Shown: positions 18,100-26,956, counted from the stretch's first letter. The stretch is 64,000 bases of DNA from Paraburkholderia mimosarum LMG 23256 = NBRC 106338 (GCF_000739815.1 NZ_BBJJ01000009.1:142212-206211); one strand, 5' to 3'. Notes: generated by a model from the letters alone, not told the origin. Translations and numbers: made by a program.

Positions 18100-18174
18100 T
18101 GGTCCCCCTGGCAGGAATCGAACCTGCATCTAGCGCTTAGGAGGCACTTGTTCTATCCATTGAACTACAGGGAG
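18100..18174 (-). tRNA. tRNA-Arg (anticodon CCT)
   Basis: Read on the minus strand, the sequence folds as a complete cloverleaf. The acceptor CTCCCTG pairs with CAGGGGG, with discriminator A and an encoded CCA. The D arm is AGTTCAATGGATAGAAC. The anticodon stem AGTGC / GCGCT encloses loop CTCCTAA with anticodon CCT. The T arm is GCAGG-TTCGATT-CCTGC. It reads AGG codons. Confidence 0.95.
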
Positions 18175-18410
18175 CGCGTGGTCGAGCATTGCTCCGTTCG
18201 ATCGCCATGTTTCCCAAGTGACCCGTCATGGCGCGGAGCGGCCGCGAAGCGGTTCGGCCTTGCGGGCCCGAGCCATATCGCGACGCAGGGCCAAGAGTAT
18301 AGCAAACGTGTGGGGCGCGAAGACGACGCCCTCCAGGTTCGTGTCCTTGCGCTATCGCGACTTTATCCGATGGCGGCGAGCCGTCGCGCGATTCGGGCGA
18401 AGCGGCGCGA

Positions 18411-18593
18411 TCAAAATTCGACGACGGTGAATTCCGCCTTGCCGACATCACACAACGGGCAGCGCCAGTCGTCGGGGATATCCGCAAAGCGCGTACCGGC
18501 GGCGATGCCCTCGTCCGGCAGACCCTCTTCCTCGTTGTAGATCCAGCCGCAGATCAGGCAAACCCAACTCTTGTACTCGATTACTTCGCTCAC
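18411..18593 (-). CDS. rubredoxin
   Basis: The 60-residue iron protein is full length and carries one Fe held by two knuckles, CLICG and CPLCD. Other family residues are WVCLICGWIYNEEEGLPDEG, GTRFADIPDDWRCPLCDVGK and the final EFTVVEF. Rubredoxins are small cytoplasmic one-electron carriers, used for example by alkane hydroxylases, oxygen/peroxide detoxification or cofactor maturation. No partner oxidoreductase is adjacent, so its donor and acceptor are unknown. Confidence 0.95.
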   Translation of the reverse strand: MSEVIEYKSWVCLICGWIYNEEEGLPDEGIAAGTRFADIPDDWRCPLCDVGKAEFTVVEF

Positions 18594-18793
18594 AGCGTGT
18601 CCTTCGTTTAGTCGATTCGATGCATGGCCCCAAATACGGCCCTGTATAGATTCAAGGCGGCCCGGGCGACCCGCGATGTTACCGGAAAAAGGCCCGCCTG
18701 CCGGTGCGTGAATGGGTCACGGTTGAGGGCGCGCCCGTGCCTCGCGGCCCGAGCCTTGCGGCGGGCACCTGCGCGGACCGACCTGCGCGGCCT

Positions 18794-18890
18794 GAGCTCC
18801 GCGCCCCGACCTAGCGGCCCGAGCTCCGCGCCCCGGCCTACGCGCCCCGAGCTCCGCGCCCCGAGCTCCGCGCCCCGAGCTCCGCGCCCC
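18794..18890. repeat. 14-bp tandem/interspersed repeat, five copies
   Basis: GAGCTCCGCGCCCC occurs at 18794-18807, 18821-18834, 18849-18862, 18863-18876 and 18877-18890. The last three are perfectly contiguous; the first two are separated by related GC-rich 13-14-bp spacers. The array ends 2 bp before the TACAAT element of the uup promoter. Confidence 0.92.
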
Positions 18891-18892
18891 GG

Positions 18893-18898
18893 TACAAT
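18893..18898 (+). promoter_or_regulatory. probable -10 element of uup
   Basis: TACAAT stands out in a very GC-rich region, 38 bp before the uup ATG. Its -35 position falls inside the 14-bp repeat array, so any gain or loss of repeat units would change sequence upstream of this -10. Confidence 0.5.
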
Positions 18899-18936
18899 CC
18901 CCCTTTCAGGTCCATCGCACGCATCGCATTTCATCC

Positions 18937-20865
18937 ATGTCGCTTTACACCATCACCGGCGCGCAACTGGCGTTCGGCCACGTCGCGCTGCTCGATCACG
19001 CGGACTTTTCGCTCGAAGCCGGCGAGCGCGTCGGGCTGATCGGCCGCAACGGCGCTGGCAAGTCGTCGCTGCTGACGATCGTCGCCGAACTCGCCAAGCC
19101 CGACGACGGCCTCGTCACGCGCCAGCAGAATCTCTCGACCGTCTACGTGCCGCAGGAGCCCGACTTCGACGCCGATGCCACGGTGTTCGACACCGTCGCG
19201 TCCGGCCTCGCCGGCGTGCGCGCGCTGCTCGACGAATACGACGCGGTCGCGCACCGGCTCGCGGACACGCCCGAAGGCGCGGAGCACGACGCGCTGCTCG
19301 CGCGCATGAACACGCTGCAATCGTCGCTCGACCACGCCGACGCGTGGAGCTGGCGCACGCGCGTCGCCACGACGCTCGCGCAGATCGGCCTGGCAGGCGA
19401 CGCGCGCGTGGGCTCGCTCTCGGGCGGCATGCAAAAGCGCGTCGCACTCGCGCGCGCGCTCGTGGTGCAGCCCGACATCCTGTTGCTCGACGAGCCGACC
19501 AACCACCTCGACTTCGACGGCATCCGCTGGCTCGAGGAACTGCTCGTCGCGCAGCGCTCGAGCCTGCTCTTCATCACCCACGACCGCGCATTTCTCGACC
19601 GCGTGGCCACGCGCATCGTCGAGCTCGATCGCGGCAAGCTGCTCTCGTATCCGGGCAACTTCTCGCAGTACCAGGAGCGCAAGGCGCAGCAGCTCGAAGT
19701 CGAGCGCGTGGAGAACGAGAAGTTCGACAAGCTGCTCGCGCAGGAAGAAGTGTGGATCCGCAAGGGCGTGGAGGCGCGCCGCACGCGCAGCGTGGGCCGC
19801 ATCGCACGGCTCGTGCAGATGCGCCGCGAGCGCGAGGAGCGCCGCAACGTGCAGGGCAACGTCCGGCTCGATGTCGCGCAGGGCGAGAAGTCCGGCAAGA
19901 TCGTCGCGGAGCTCACGGATGTCACGAAGCGCTATGGCGCTCGCACGATCGTCGACAACTTCTCGACCACGGTGATGCGCGGCGACAAGATCGGTTTCGT
20001 CGGGCCGAACGGCGCGGGCAAGACCACGCTCCTGAAGCTGATCCTCGGCGAGCTGAAGCCCGACGAAGGCACGGTTCGCGTGGGCACCAACCTGCAAGTG
20101 GCGTACTTCGACCAGATGCGCGCGCAGCTCGACCTCGAAAAGAGCCTCGCCGATACGATCAGCCCCGGCAGCGACTGGGTCGAGATCAACGGCGCGAAGA
20201 AGCACGTGATGAGCTATCTGGGCGACTTCCTGTTCGCGCCCGAACGCGCGCGTTCGCCCGTGAAGTCGCTTTCGGGCGGCGAGCGCAATCGCCTGCTGCT
20301 CGCGCGGCTCTTTGCGCGGCCCGCGAACGTGCTGGTGCTCGACGAACCGACCAACGACCTCGACATCCCGACGCTGGAACTGCTCGAAGAACTGCTCACC
20401 GACTACGACTGCACCGTGCTGCTCGTGAGCCATGACCGCGCGTTTCTCGACAACGTGGTGACCTCGGTGATCGCGTCCGAGGGCGATGGGCGCTGGCGCG
20501 AATATGTGGGCGGCTTCACCGACTGGCAGACGCAAAGCGCACGGGCGCAGGAGATTGCCCAGGCGCGTGCGCCGAAGGAAGCGGCGCCGGCGGCGGCCGC
20601 GCCCAAGGACAGCGCGGCGGGGCGCAATGCCCAGCGCACGGTCAAGCTTTCGTTCAAGGAGCAGCGAGAGCTGGACGAGCTGCCCAAGCGTATCGAGGCG
20701 CTGGAGACGGAGCAGAAGGACATCGGTGCGAAGCTCGAGGACGGTTCGATCTTCGCGAAGGACGCGCAGGAAGGCGCGATGCTCACACAACGCTACGCGG
20801 CGATCGACGAAGAACTGCTCGTTGCGCTGGAGCGGTGGGAAGAGCTGGAGAGCAAGCGCAAGTGA
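18937..20865 (+). CDS. uup: ABC-F family ATPase, Uup type
   Basis: The 642-residue soluble protein has two ABC domains and no membrane segment. Domain 1: GRNGAGKSS, LSGGMQKR, LLLDEPTNHLD. Domain 2: GPNGAGKTT, LSGGERNR, LVLDEPTNDLD. The inter-domain linker is rich in charged residues (about 235-315). The C-terminal 75 residues form a coiled coil (ELDELPKRIEALETEQKDIG) characteristic of Uup, which binds DNA or ribosomes. Family members act on the ribosome or on branched DNA and influence transposon excision in E. coli. The gene is alone on its strand and ends at a terminator shared with the convergent hepT. Confidence 0.92.
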   Translation: MSLYTITGAQLAFGHVALLDHADFSLEAGERVGLIGRNGAGKSSLLTIVAELAKPDDGLVTRQQNLSTVYVPQEPDFDADATVFDTVASGLAGVRALLDEYDAVAHRLADTPEGAEHDALLARMNTLQSSLDHADAWSWRTRVATTLAQIGLAGDARVGSLSGGMQKRVALARALVVQPDILLLDEPTNHLDFDGIRWLEELLVAQRSSLLFITHDRAFLDRVATRIVELDRGKLLSYPGNFSQYQERKAQQLEVERVENEKFDKLLAQEEVWIRKGVEARRTRSVGRIARLVQMRREREERRNVQGNVRLDVAQGEKSGKIVAELTDVTKRYGARTIVDNFSTTVMRGDKIGFVGPNGAGKTTLLKLILGELKPDEGTVRVGTNLQVAYFDQMRAQLDLEKSLADTISPGSDWVEINGAKKHVMSYLGDFLFAPERARSPVKSLSGGERNRLLLARLFARPANVLVLDEPTNDLDIPTLELLEELLTDYDCTVLLVSHDRAFLDNVVTSVIASEGDGRWREYVGGFTDWQTQSARAQEIAQARAPKEAAPAAAAPKDSAAGRNAQRTVKLSFKEQRELDELPKRIEALETEQKDIGAKLEDGSIFAKDAQEGAMLTQRYAAIDEELLVALERWEELESKRK

Positions 20866-20876
20866 TGCGAGAGAGG

Positions 20877-20902
20877 AAGCGGCTTGATGAAGGCCGCTTT
20901 TT
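20877..20902 (+). terminator. rho-independent terminator after uup
   Basis: AAGCGGC / GCCGCTT form a stem with a 9-nt loop, followed by TTTTTC. It abuts the stop of the convergent hepT gene (20902). Confidence 0.8.
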
Positions 20903-21255
20903 CATGAGCGTGTGAGCCGTGAAAGCTTGTGCTCAAGGCCTGGCAAATACGACTGCACGGTGCTCCAGACTATGTCGATATCCACGACGAAGTATCCGTG
21001 TGTCACATGGTTGCGCATGCCATACATGGCCTCCCAAGGTATCTCGGGATGCGCGGCCGCGAAATCCGGGTCGCCACGCGTGATATTGCGCGTGGCTTCG
21101 CCAATGATCGTGATGTTACGCACGACTGCATCGACAGCCATTGGTGTTGCCGCGAAGCTGTCGCGTGAAAGCGGCGCGGTGTAGGTACCTATGCGTTCAA
21201 TGGCATCAAGAATATGTTGCAGGTAGTCCGGCGTGCGCAGATCCTTTTTTCTCAT
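20902..21255 (-). CDS. hepT: HepT-like ribonuclease toxin (HEPN domain, DUF86)
   Basis: The 117-residue protein has the HEPN fold signature and the RX4HXY active-site motif as RNHVTHGY (about residues 83-90), close to the YGMRNHVTHGYF pattern of DUF86 toxins. Family members are RNases held inactive by the MNT-domain partner, which can AMPylate the toxin tyrosine (type VII toxin-antitoxin). The gene overlaps the antitoxin gene by 4 nt (ATGA), so translation is coupled and the antitoxin is made first. All key residues look intact. Confidence 0.9.
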   Translation of the reverse strand: MRKKDLRTPDYLQHILDAIERIGTYTAPLSRDSFAATPMAVDAVVRNITIIGEATRNITRGDPDFAAAHPEIPWEAMYGMRNHVTHGYFVVDIDIVWSTVQSYLPGLEHKLSRLTRS

Positions 21256-21542
21256 ACAGGCACCGATTCAGCGACCACGCGTGCCCGGAAGGTTTCCGGT
21301 AGTGCCTTTGGCGTGAGAACGTCCACCCGGACGCCCAGCAACGCTTCGAGCCGCAACTGGATTTGTGCGAGATCGATAAGCGTAGTCTCCGGGGTGGGAT
21401 CGACGAGCAAATCGAGATCGCTGTCCTCGTCGTCTTCCGCGCGCGCTGCCGACCCGAACACGCGTGCATTGGTCGCGTGATGGCTCGCGACGATTTGCCG
21501 GATTTCTGCGCGGTGCGCACGCAAGGCTTCGGATGGTTTCAT
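21252..21542 (-). CDS. mntA: MntA-type nucleotidyltransferase antitoxin
   Basis: From the ATG at 21542 (GGAGGT 3 nt upstream) the product has 96 residues. It carries the minimal nucleotidyltransferase motif GSX10DXD as GSAARAEDDEDSDLD, followed by LLVDPTPETTLIDLAQIQL. In characterised HepT/MntA pairs this enzyme transfers AMP to the toxin tyrosine and neutralises it. Longer in-frame starts to 21782 give low-complexity sequence and lack a ribosome-binding site. First gene of the TA operon, divergent from parE. Confidence 0.9.
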   Translation of the reverse strand: MKPSEALRAHRAEIRQIVASHHATNARVFGSAARAEDDEDSDLDLLVDPTPETTLIDLAQIQLRLEALLGVRVDVLTPKALPETFRARVVAESVPV

Positions 21543-21675
21543 GACACCTCCATGCTCCGGATCGTTAAAAAAAGCCTGTTGAGCAGTCAATGGCACGAGC
21601 CGTGCCGCGCGCACCCATTCTACGCGACCCGCCCCGCGCGCCGCCCCTCCCCCGAACGGCCAACCCGCCGGCAAA

Positions 21676-21703
21676 TTGCCGTGCAAGCCCAAATCAGTAC
21701 AAT
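21676..21703 (+). promoter_or_regulatory. probable sigma-70 promoter of parE
   Basis: TTGCCG (21676-21681) and TACAAT (21698-21703) are 16 bp apart, in the only AT-richer part of the spacer between the divergent mntA and parE. The predicted start is near 21710, giving a leader of about 175 nt to the ATG at 21885. Confidence 0.6.
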
Positions 21704-21834
21704 ACCTCGCGAATTCGAATAACGGCCCGACGGGCCGCGCCGCCGCGAGCGCATCTGCCAGCGCGGTGCGCAGCCGGTTCACCCCGTTGTTTCATATCGG
21801 TTTTTTTGAACGCTCAACGCGTTTTCCCCGCAGA

Positions 21835-21855
21835 TGTCCACAGGACCTGTGGACA
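21835..21855. promoter_or_regulatory. perfect inverted repeat with DnaA-box-like halves before parE
   Basis: TGTCCACAGG and CCTGTGGACA are perfect 10-bp arms around one A. The halves resemble the DnaA box (TTATCCACA) with T/G changes, and a further CTGTGGATCA lies at 21873-21882. The element covers the alternative upstream start of parE at 21834, and is in the leader if translation starts at 21885. Confidence 0.5.
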
Positions 21856-21884
21856 AGCGCGCCGACAACCCCCTGTGGATCACC

Positions 21885-23876
21885 ATGTCAACGAAGAAGT
21901 CCAACGCTGGAAACACCGGATATAGCGAAGCGTCGATCAAGGTGCTCAAGGGCCTCGAGCCCGTCCGGCAGCGGCCGGGCATGTACACGCGCACCGAGAA
22001 TCCGCTGCACATCATCCAGGAAGTCATCGACAACGCCTCGGACGAAGCGCTCGGCGGCTACGGCAAGCGCATCACCGTGACGCTGCACGCCGACCATTCC
22101 GTCTCCGTCGAGGACGACGGCCGCGGCATTCCGTTCGGCCTGCACCCCGACGAGAAGGTGCCCGTCGTCGAGATCGTGTTCACGCGTCTGCACGCGGGCG
22201 GCAAGTTCGACAAGGCCGCCGGCGGCGCCTATACGTTCTCGGGCGGCCTGCACGGCGTGGGCGTCTCGGTCACCAACGCGCTCTCCACGCGGCTCGACGT
22301 GACCGTCTGGCGCGACGGCAAGGTCGCCGAAATCGGCTTCTCCGACGGCAACGTCACGCGGCCCCTCACCACGCGCAACGCCACGCGCGACGAGAAGAAG
22401 AGCGGCACGCGCGTGACCGCATGGGCCGATCCCAAATACTTCGATTCGCCTAATCTGCCGCTCGGCGAATTGCAGCGCTTGCTTCGCTCGAAGGCCGTGC
22501 TGCTGCCCGGCGTCGAAGTCACGCTCGTCATCGAGAAGACCGGCGAGCGCCAAAGCTGGAAGTACGAAGACGGCTTGCGTGGCTATCTCCTCGAAGGCAT
22601 GGGCGGCGCCGATCTGCTGATTCCGCTGTTCGAAGGCGAGCGCTACGCCGACGCGCGCACCACCGACGACACCTTCGCCGAAGGCGAGGGCGCCGCGTGG
22701 GTCGTCGCCTGGAGCGAGGAAGGCTCGCTCACGCGCGAGTCGTACGTGAACCTGATTCCGACGCCCGCGGGCGGCACCCACGAAAGCGGCCTGCGCGATG
22801 GTCTCTTCCAGGCCGTGAAGAGCTTCGTCGAACTGCACAATCTTCAGCCCAAGGGCGTGAAGCTCCTGCCCGAAGACGTATTCGCGCGCGTCTCGTTCGT
22901 GCTCTCGGCCAAGGTGCTCGACCCGCAGTTCCAGGGGCAGATCAAGGAGCGCCTGAACAGCCGCGATGCCGTGAAGCTCGTTTCGTCGTTCTCGCGCCCC
23001 GCGCTCGAACTGTGGCTCAACCAGCACGTCGAGCACGGCAAGAAGCTCGCCGATCTGGTGATCAAGCAGGCGCAGGCGCGCACGCGCGCGGGCCAGAAAG
23101 TCGAGAAGCGCAAGAGCTCGGGCGTGGCCGTGCTGCCCGGCAAGCTCACCGACTGTGAAGCGACCGATATCGCGCGCAACGAGCTGTTCCTCGTCGAGGG
23201 CGACTCGGCTGGCGGCTCCGCGAAGATGGGACGCGACAAGGAGTACCAGGCGATCCTGCCGCTGCGCGGCAAGGTGCTCAACACGTGGGAGACCGAGCGC
23301 GACCGCCTCTTCGCCAACAACGAGGTGCACGACATTTCGGTGGCGATCGGCGTCGATCCGCACAGTCCCGACGACACCGTCGATCTCTCGAACCTGCGCT
23401 ACGGCAAGATCTGCATTCTTTCCGATGCGGACGTGGACGGCTCGCACATCCAGGTGCTGCTGCTCACGCTCTTCTTCAAGCACTTCCCGCAGCTGATCGA
23501 GCGCGGCCACGTGTTCGTGGCGCGCCCGCCGCTGTTCCGTGTGGATGCGCCCGCGCGCGGCAAGAAGCCGGCGCAGAAGCTCTACGCGCTCGACGAAGGC
23601 GAGCTCGAAGCGATTCTCGACAAGCTGCGCAAGGACGGCGTGCGCGACACGCAGTGGAGCATCAGCCGCTTCAAGGGCCTGGGCGAAATGAGCGCCGAGC
23701 AGCTCTGGGATACGACGATGAATCCCGACACGCGCCGCCTCTCGCCCATCGTGCTCGGCGACCTCGACTACGAGGCCACGGTGTCGCGCATGACGATGCT
23801 CATGGGCAAGGGCGAAGCGGCTTCGCGCCGTTCGTGGCTCGAAGAGAAGGGCAACGAAGTCGAAGCCGACATCTGA
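21885..23876 (+). CDS. parE: DNA topoisomerase IV subunit B
   Basis: ParE supplies ATP-driven strand passage in topoisomerase IV, which decatenates daughter chromosomes. The 663-residue product has the GHKL ATPase domain (EVIDNASDEALGG, DDGRGIPFG, GGLHGVGVSVTNAL), transducer and TOPRIM domain (LVEGDSAGGSAKMGRDK, DADVDGSHIQVLLL). The chosen start MSTKKSNAGNTGYSEASIKV matches the usual ParE N-terminus. An in-frame ATG at 21834 would add 17 residues read from the palindrome. The lack of a strong ribosome-binding site leaves some doubt. parC follows 64 bp downstream. Confidence 0.95.
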   Translation: MSTKKSNAGNTGYSEASIKVLKGLEPVRQRPGMYTRTENPLHIIQEVIDNASDEALGGYGKRITVTLHADHSVSVEDDGRGIPFGLHPDEKVPVVEIVFTRLHAGGKFDKAAGGAYTFSGGLHGVGVSVTNALSTRLDVTVWRDGKVAEIGFSDGNVTRPLTTRNATRDEKKSGTRVTAWADPKYFDSPNLPLGELQRLLRSKAVLLPGVEVTLVIEKTGERQSWKYEDGLRGYLLEGMGGADLLIPLFEGERYADARTTDDTFAEGEGAAWVVAWSEEGSLTRESYVNLIPTPAGGTHESGLRDGLFQAVKSFVELHNLQPKGVKLLPEDVFARVSFVLSAKVLDPQFQGQIKERLNSRDAVKLVSSFSRPALELWLNQHVEHGKKLADLVIKQAQARTRAGQKVEKRKSSGVAVLPGKLTDCEATDIARNELFLVEGDSAGGSAKMGRDKEYQAILPLRGKVLNTWETERDRLFANNEVHDISVAIGVDPHSPDDTVDLSNLRYGKICILSDADVDGSHIQVLLLTLFFKHFPQLIERGHVFVARPPLFRVDAPARGKKPAQKLYALDEGELEAILDKLRKDGVRDTQWSISRFKGLGEMSAEQLWDTTMNPDTRRLSPIVLGDLDYEATVSRMTMLMGKGEAASRRSWLEEKGNEVEADI

Positions 23877-23894
23877 TACGCGCCAGCGCCCATC

Positions 23895-23920
23895 ACGCGC
23901 ACACACACACGCGCACACAC
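23895..23920. repeat. short (AC)n/(GC)n simple repeat between parE and parC
   Basis: ACGCGCACACACACACGCGC and further ACACAC form an alternating purine-pyrimidine tract in the 64-bp spacer. Such tracts can adopt Z-DNA or slip during replication. Confidence 0.8.
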
Positions 23921-23940
23921 GATTACGGACTGATTGAAAC

Positions 23941-26256
23941 ATGGACGATCTATTTGCTGAAGTGGCCGACGCCCCGAACGGCGACACGCTCACGCTCGGC
24001 CACTACGCGGAACGCGCCTATCTCGACTACGCGGTGAGCGTGGTGAAGGGCCGCGCGCTGCCCGACGTCTGCGACGGCCAGAAGCCGGTGCAGCGCCGTA
24101 TTCTCTTCGCGATGAACGAAATGGGCCTCGGCGACAACGCCAAGCCCGTGAAGTCGGCGCGCGTGGTGGGCGACGTGCTCGGCAAGTACCACCCGCACGG
24201 CGACCAGTCGGCTTACGACGCGCTCGTGCGTCTCGCCCAGGACTTCTCGATGCGCTATCCGCTCATCGACGGCCAGGGCAATTTCGGCTCGCGCGACGGC
24301 GACGGCGCAGCGGCCATGCGATACACCGAAGCGCGCTTGACGCCCATCGCGAAGCTGCTGCTCGATGAAATCGACATGGGCACCGTCGATTTCATGCCGA
24401 ACTACGACGGTTCCTTCCAGGAACCGAAGACATTGCCAGCGCGCCTGCCCATGCTGCTCCTGAATGGCGCATCGGGTATCGCGGTGGGTCTTGCCACGGA
24501 AATTCCGTCGCACAACCTGCGCGAGGTTGCGTCGGCAGCCGTCGCGATGATCCGCAATCCCAAGCTTTCGCACGCGGAGATCATGGAGCGGCTTCCGGGG
24601 CCCGATTTTCCGGGCGGCGGCCAGATCATTTCGAGCGACGCGGAAATCGCGGCGGCCTACGAATCGGGTCGCGGCAGCCTCAAGGTGCGCGCGCGCTGGA
24701 AGATCGAGGATCTCGCGCGCGGGCAGTGGCAACTCGTGGTGACCGAGCTGCCGCCCAACACATCGGGCCAGAAGGTGCTCGAAGAGATCGAGGAGCTGAC
24801 GAACCCGAAGCTCAAGCTCGGCAAGAAGACGCTCACGCCGGAGCAGCTGCAGAGCAAGCAGACCATGCTCGCGCTGCTCGATGCCGTGCGCGACGAGTCG
24901 GGCAAGGATGCACCCGTGCGCCTCGTGTTCGAGCCGAAGACGAGCCGCATCGATCAGTCCGAATTCGTCAATTCGCTGCTCGCGAACACGAGCCTCGAGT
25001 CGAACGCATCGCTCAATCTCGTGATGATCGGCGCCGATGGCCGTCCGCGTCAGAAGGGCATCAGCGAGATCCTCGGCGAATGGATCGGCTTCCGCTTCGC
25101 GACGGTCACGCGCCGCACTAAATACCGTCTCACCAGGGTCGACGACCGCATCCATATCCTCGAAGGGCGGATGATCGTCTTCCTCAATATCGACGAGGTC
25201 ATCCGCATCATCCGCGAGTCGGACGAACCCAAGAGCGCCTTGATGAGCGCGTTCGGGCTCTCCGAGCGCCAGGCCGAGGACATTCTTGAAATCCGTCTGC
25301 GTCAGTTGGCGCGGCTCGAAAAGATCAAGATCGAGAAGGAACTCGCCGAACTGCGCGAGGAAAAGGCGAAGCTCGAAGAACTGCTTGCGAACGAGTCGTC
25401 GATGAAGCGGCTCATCGTGAAGGAAATCGAAGCCGACGCGAAGCAGTACGGCGACGACCGCCGCACGCTCATCCAGCAGGAAAAGCGCGCGAGCTTCGAG
25501 GCGCGCGTGGTGGACGAGCCGGTCACGGTGGTCGTTTCGCAGAAGGGCTGGGTGCGTGCGCTCAAGGGCCATGGGCTCGACACGCAAGGATTCACGTTCA
25601 AGGCCGGCGACGGTTTGTACGCCGCGTTCCAGTGCCGCACGCCCGACACGCTCATCGCGTGGGGCAGCAACGGGCGCGTCTATTCGGTGGCGATCGCGAA
25701 CCTGCCGGGCGGCCGTGGCGACGGCGTGCCGGTCACGTCGCTCATCGAACTCGAAGCGGGCACGCATCTGCTGCATTACTTCGCCGCGAACGCGGAGCAG
25801 CAATTGCTGCTGGCGTCGAGCAACGGCTTCGGCTTCATCGCGAAGATCGGCGACATGGTGAGCCGCGTGAAGGCGGGCAAGGCGTTCATGACCATCGACG
25901 AGGGCTGCGCGCCGCTGGCGCCGATGCCAATGCTGCCCGATGCGATTCAGGTGGCGTGTCTTTCGTCGGGTGGGCGCCTGCTAGTGTTCGGCCTCGACGA
26001 GATGAAGACGCTTTCGGGCGGCGGGCGCGGCGTGACGCTGATGCAGCTCGACGACAATGAGAAGCTCGTGCAGGCGCTCGCGATCAGTGCGGCAGGCGTC
26101 GTGCTCGTGGGCACGGGTCGCGGCGGCAAGGCGGGCGAGGACCTGATGGCGGGCGCGGTGCTCTCGCCGCAGGTCGGCAAACGCGCGCGCAAGGGCCGCA
26201 CGCCGGACTCGAAGCTCAAGGTCGTGACGGGTATGCGTCCGGTGTTGCCGCAATAA
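23941..26256 (+). CDS. parC: DNA topoisomerase IV subunit A
   Basis: ParC is the DNA-cleaving subunit of topoisomerase IV. The 771-residue product has the breakage-reunion domain with catalytic Tyr128 ([11 protein letters not shown]), a tower/coiled-coil region rich in Glu and Lys, and a C-terminal beta-pinwheel ([25 protein letters not shown]). The quinolone-determining segment reads [13 protein letters not shown]: Gln89 stands where E. coli has Ser80 and Asp93 where it has Glu84. It is cotranscribed with parE. No strong Shine-Dalgarno is visible before the ATG at 23941. Confidence 0.96.
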   Translation: MDDLFAEVADAPNGDTLTLGHYAERAYLDYAVSVVKGRALPDVCDGQKPVQRRILFAMNEMGLGDNAKPVKSARVVGDVLGKYHPHGDQSAYDALVRLAQDFSMRYPLIDGQGNFGSRDGDGAAAMRYTEARLTPIAKLLLDEIDMGTVDFMPNYDGSFQEPKTLPARLPMLLLNGASGIAVGLATEIPSHNLREVASAAVAMIRNPKLSHAEIMERLPGPDFPGGGQIISSDAEIAAAYESGRGSLKVRARWKIEDLARGQWQLVVTELPPNTSGQKVLEEIEELTNPKLKLGKKTLTPEQLQSKQTMLALLDAVRDESGKDAPVRLVFEPKTSRIDQSEFVNSLLANTSLESNASLNLVMIGADGRPRQKGISEILGEWIGFRFATVTRRTKYRLTRVDDRIHILEGRMIVFLNIDEVIRIIRESDEPKSALMSAFGLSERQAEDILEIRLRQLARLEKIKIEKELAELREEKAKLEELLANESSMKRLIVKEIEADAKQYGDDRRTLIQQEKRASFEARVVDEPVTVVVSQKGWVRALKGHGLDTQGFTFKAGDGLYAAFQCRTPDTLIAWGSNGRVYSVAIANLPGGRGDGVPVTSLIELEAGTHLLHYFAANAEQQLLLASSNGFGFIAKIGDMVSRVKAGKAFMTIDEGCAPLAPMPMLPDAIQVACLSSGGRLLVFGLDEMKTLSGGGRGVTLMQLDDNEKLVQALAISAAGVVLVGTGRGGKAGEDLMAGAVLSPQVGKRARKGRTPDSKLKVVTGMRPVLPQ

Positions 26257-26270
26257 AGGCGGGGTTCGGA

Positions 26271-26340
26271 GTGGGACGGGAGTGCTCTGCGTGGGACGGG
26301 AGCGCTCTGCGTGGGACCGGCGCTTTGCGTGGGACCGGGG
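26271..26340. repeat. 20-bp tandem repeat, about 3.5 copies
   Basis: GTGGGACGGGAGTGCTCTGC (26271-26290), GTGGGACGGGAGCGCTCTGC (26291-26310), GTGGGACCGGCGCTTTGC (26311-26328, 2 bp shorter) and GTGGGACCGGGG (26329-26340). It follows the parC stop by 14 bp. Confidence 0.92.
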
Positions 26341-26341
26341 T

Positions 26342-26425
26342 AAGTGCTAAAGCACTAACACCGGTCGCAAAGTGCTAAGGCACTAACTCCGGTCGCAAAG
26401 TGCTAAAGCACCAACTCCCGTCGAC
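26342..26425. repeat. 28-bp tandem repeat, three copies, each with an internal palindrome
   Basis: Units at 26342-26369, 26370-26397 and 26398-26425. Each begins AAGTGCTAAAGCACTAAC or a close variant and ends CCGGTCGCA or similar. The core AGTGCT-AA-AGCACT is self-complementary, so each unit can form a small hairpin. I recall similar motifs scattered in Burkholderia-type intergenic DNA, but cannot confirm that here. Confidence 0.92.
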
Positions 26426-26497
26426 ACATATCCTGCGCGAACGGCCGCATGGCATGGAATAATGCCGCGAACAACGACATAACGAGGGATCTCAAGC

Positions 26498-26956
26498 ATG
26501 GGCCACGCGATCGCAACCGCGCTCTTTCTGCATCTGCTGGGCGTTGCCGTCTGGGTGGGCGGCATGGTCTTCGCGCACTTCTGTCTGCGCCCGGCGCTCG
26601 AAGACCTCTCGCCGCAACTGCGCCTTCCGCTCATCGAATCGGTGTTCGGCCGCTTCTTCAACTGGGTGGGCGCGGCAGTCATCGTGATCCTGGTTTCCGG
26701 CGGCTTCCTGCTCATGCAGTTCGGCGGCGGGCACGCCACCTGGCAACTGCATGCCATGGCGGGCCTCGGCGTGTTGATGATGCTGATCTTCGGCCACATC
26801 CGCTTCGCCGTGTTTCCGCGTATCCGCCGCGCCGTGCAGGCGCAGAAGTGGCCCGACGGCGCGCGCGCCGTGGGCACCGTGCGCCGGCTCGTCGTGATCA
26901 ATCTCGTGCTGGGTGTCGTGACGATCGGTGTCGCGGTGCTTGCGCGCGGGTTCTGA
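26498..26956 (+). CDS. CopD-like four-helix membrane protein
   Basis: The 152-residue integral membrane protein has four hydrophobic segments. The N-terminus, HLLGVAVWVGGMVFAHFCLRP, is the characteristic helix of CopD/DUF2269-related proteins. His residues at HLLG and HFCL and HAMAGLG could bind metal or heme, as proposed for the family. GAGGGA precedes the ATG. No copC or copper gene is adjacent, so a role in copper handling is only a family association. A terminator follows at 26993. Confidence 0.8.
   Translation: MGHAIATALFLHLLGVAVWVGGMVFAHFCLRPALEDLSPQLRLPLIESVFGRFFNWVGAAVIVILVSGGFLLMQFGGGHATWQLHAMAGLGVLMMLIFGHIRFAVFPRIRRAVQAQKWPDGARAVGTVRRLVVINLVLGVVTIGVAVLARGF

Noticed and set aside
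18100..18174. tRNA-Arg as an integration site for a mobile element
   Set aside because: No integrase, no direct repeat of the tRNA 3' end and no composition change were seen on either side.
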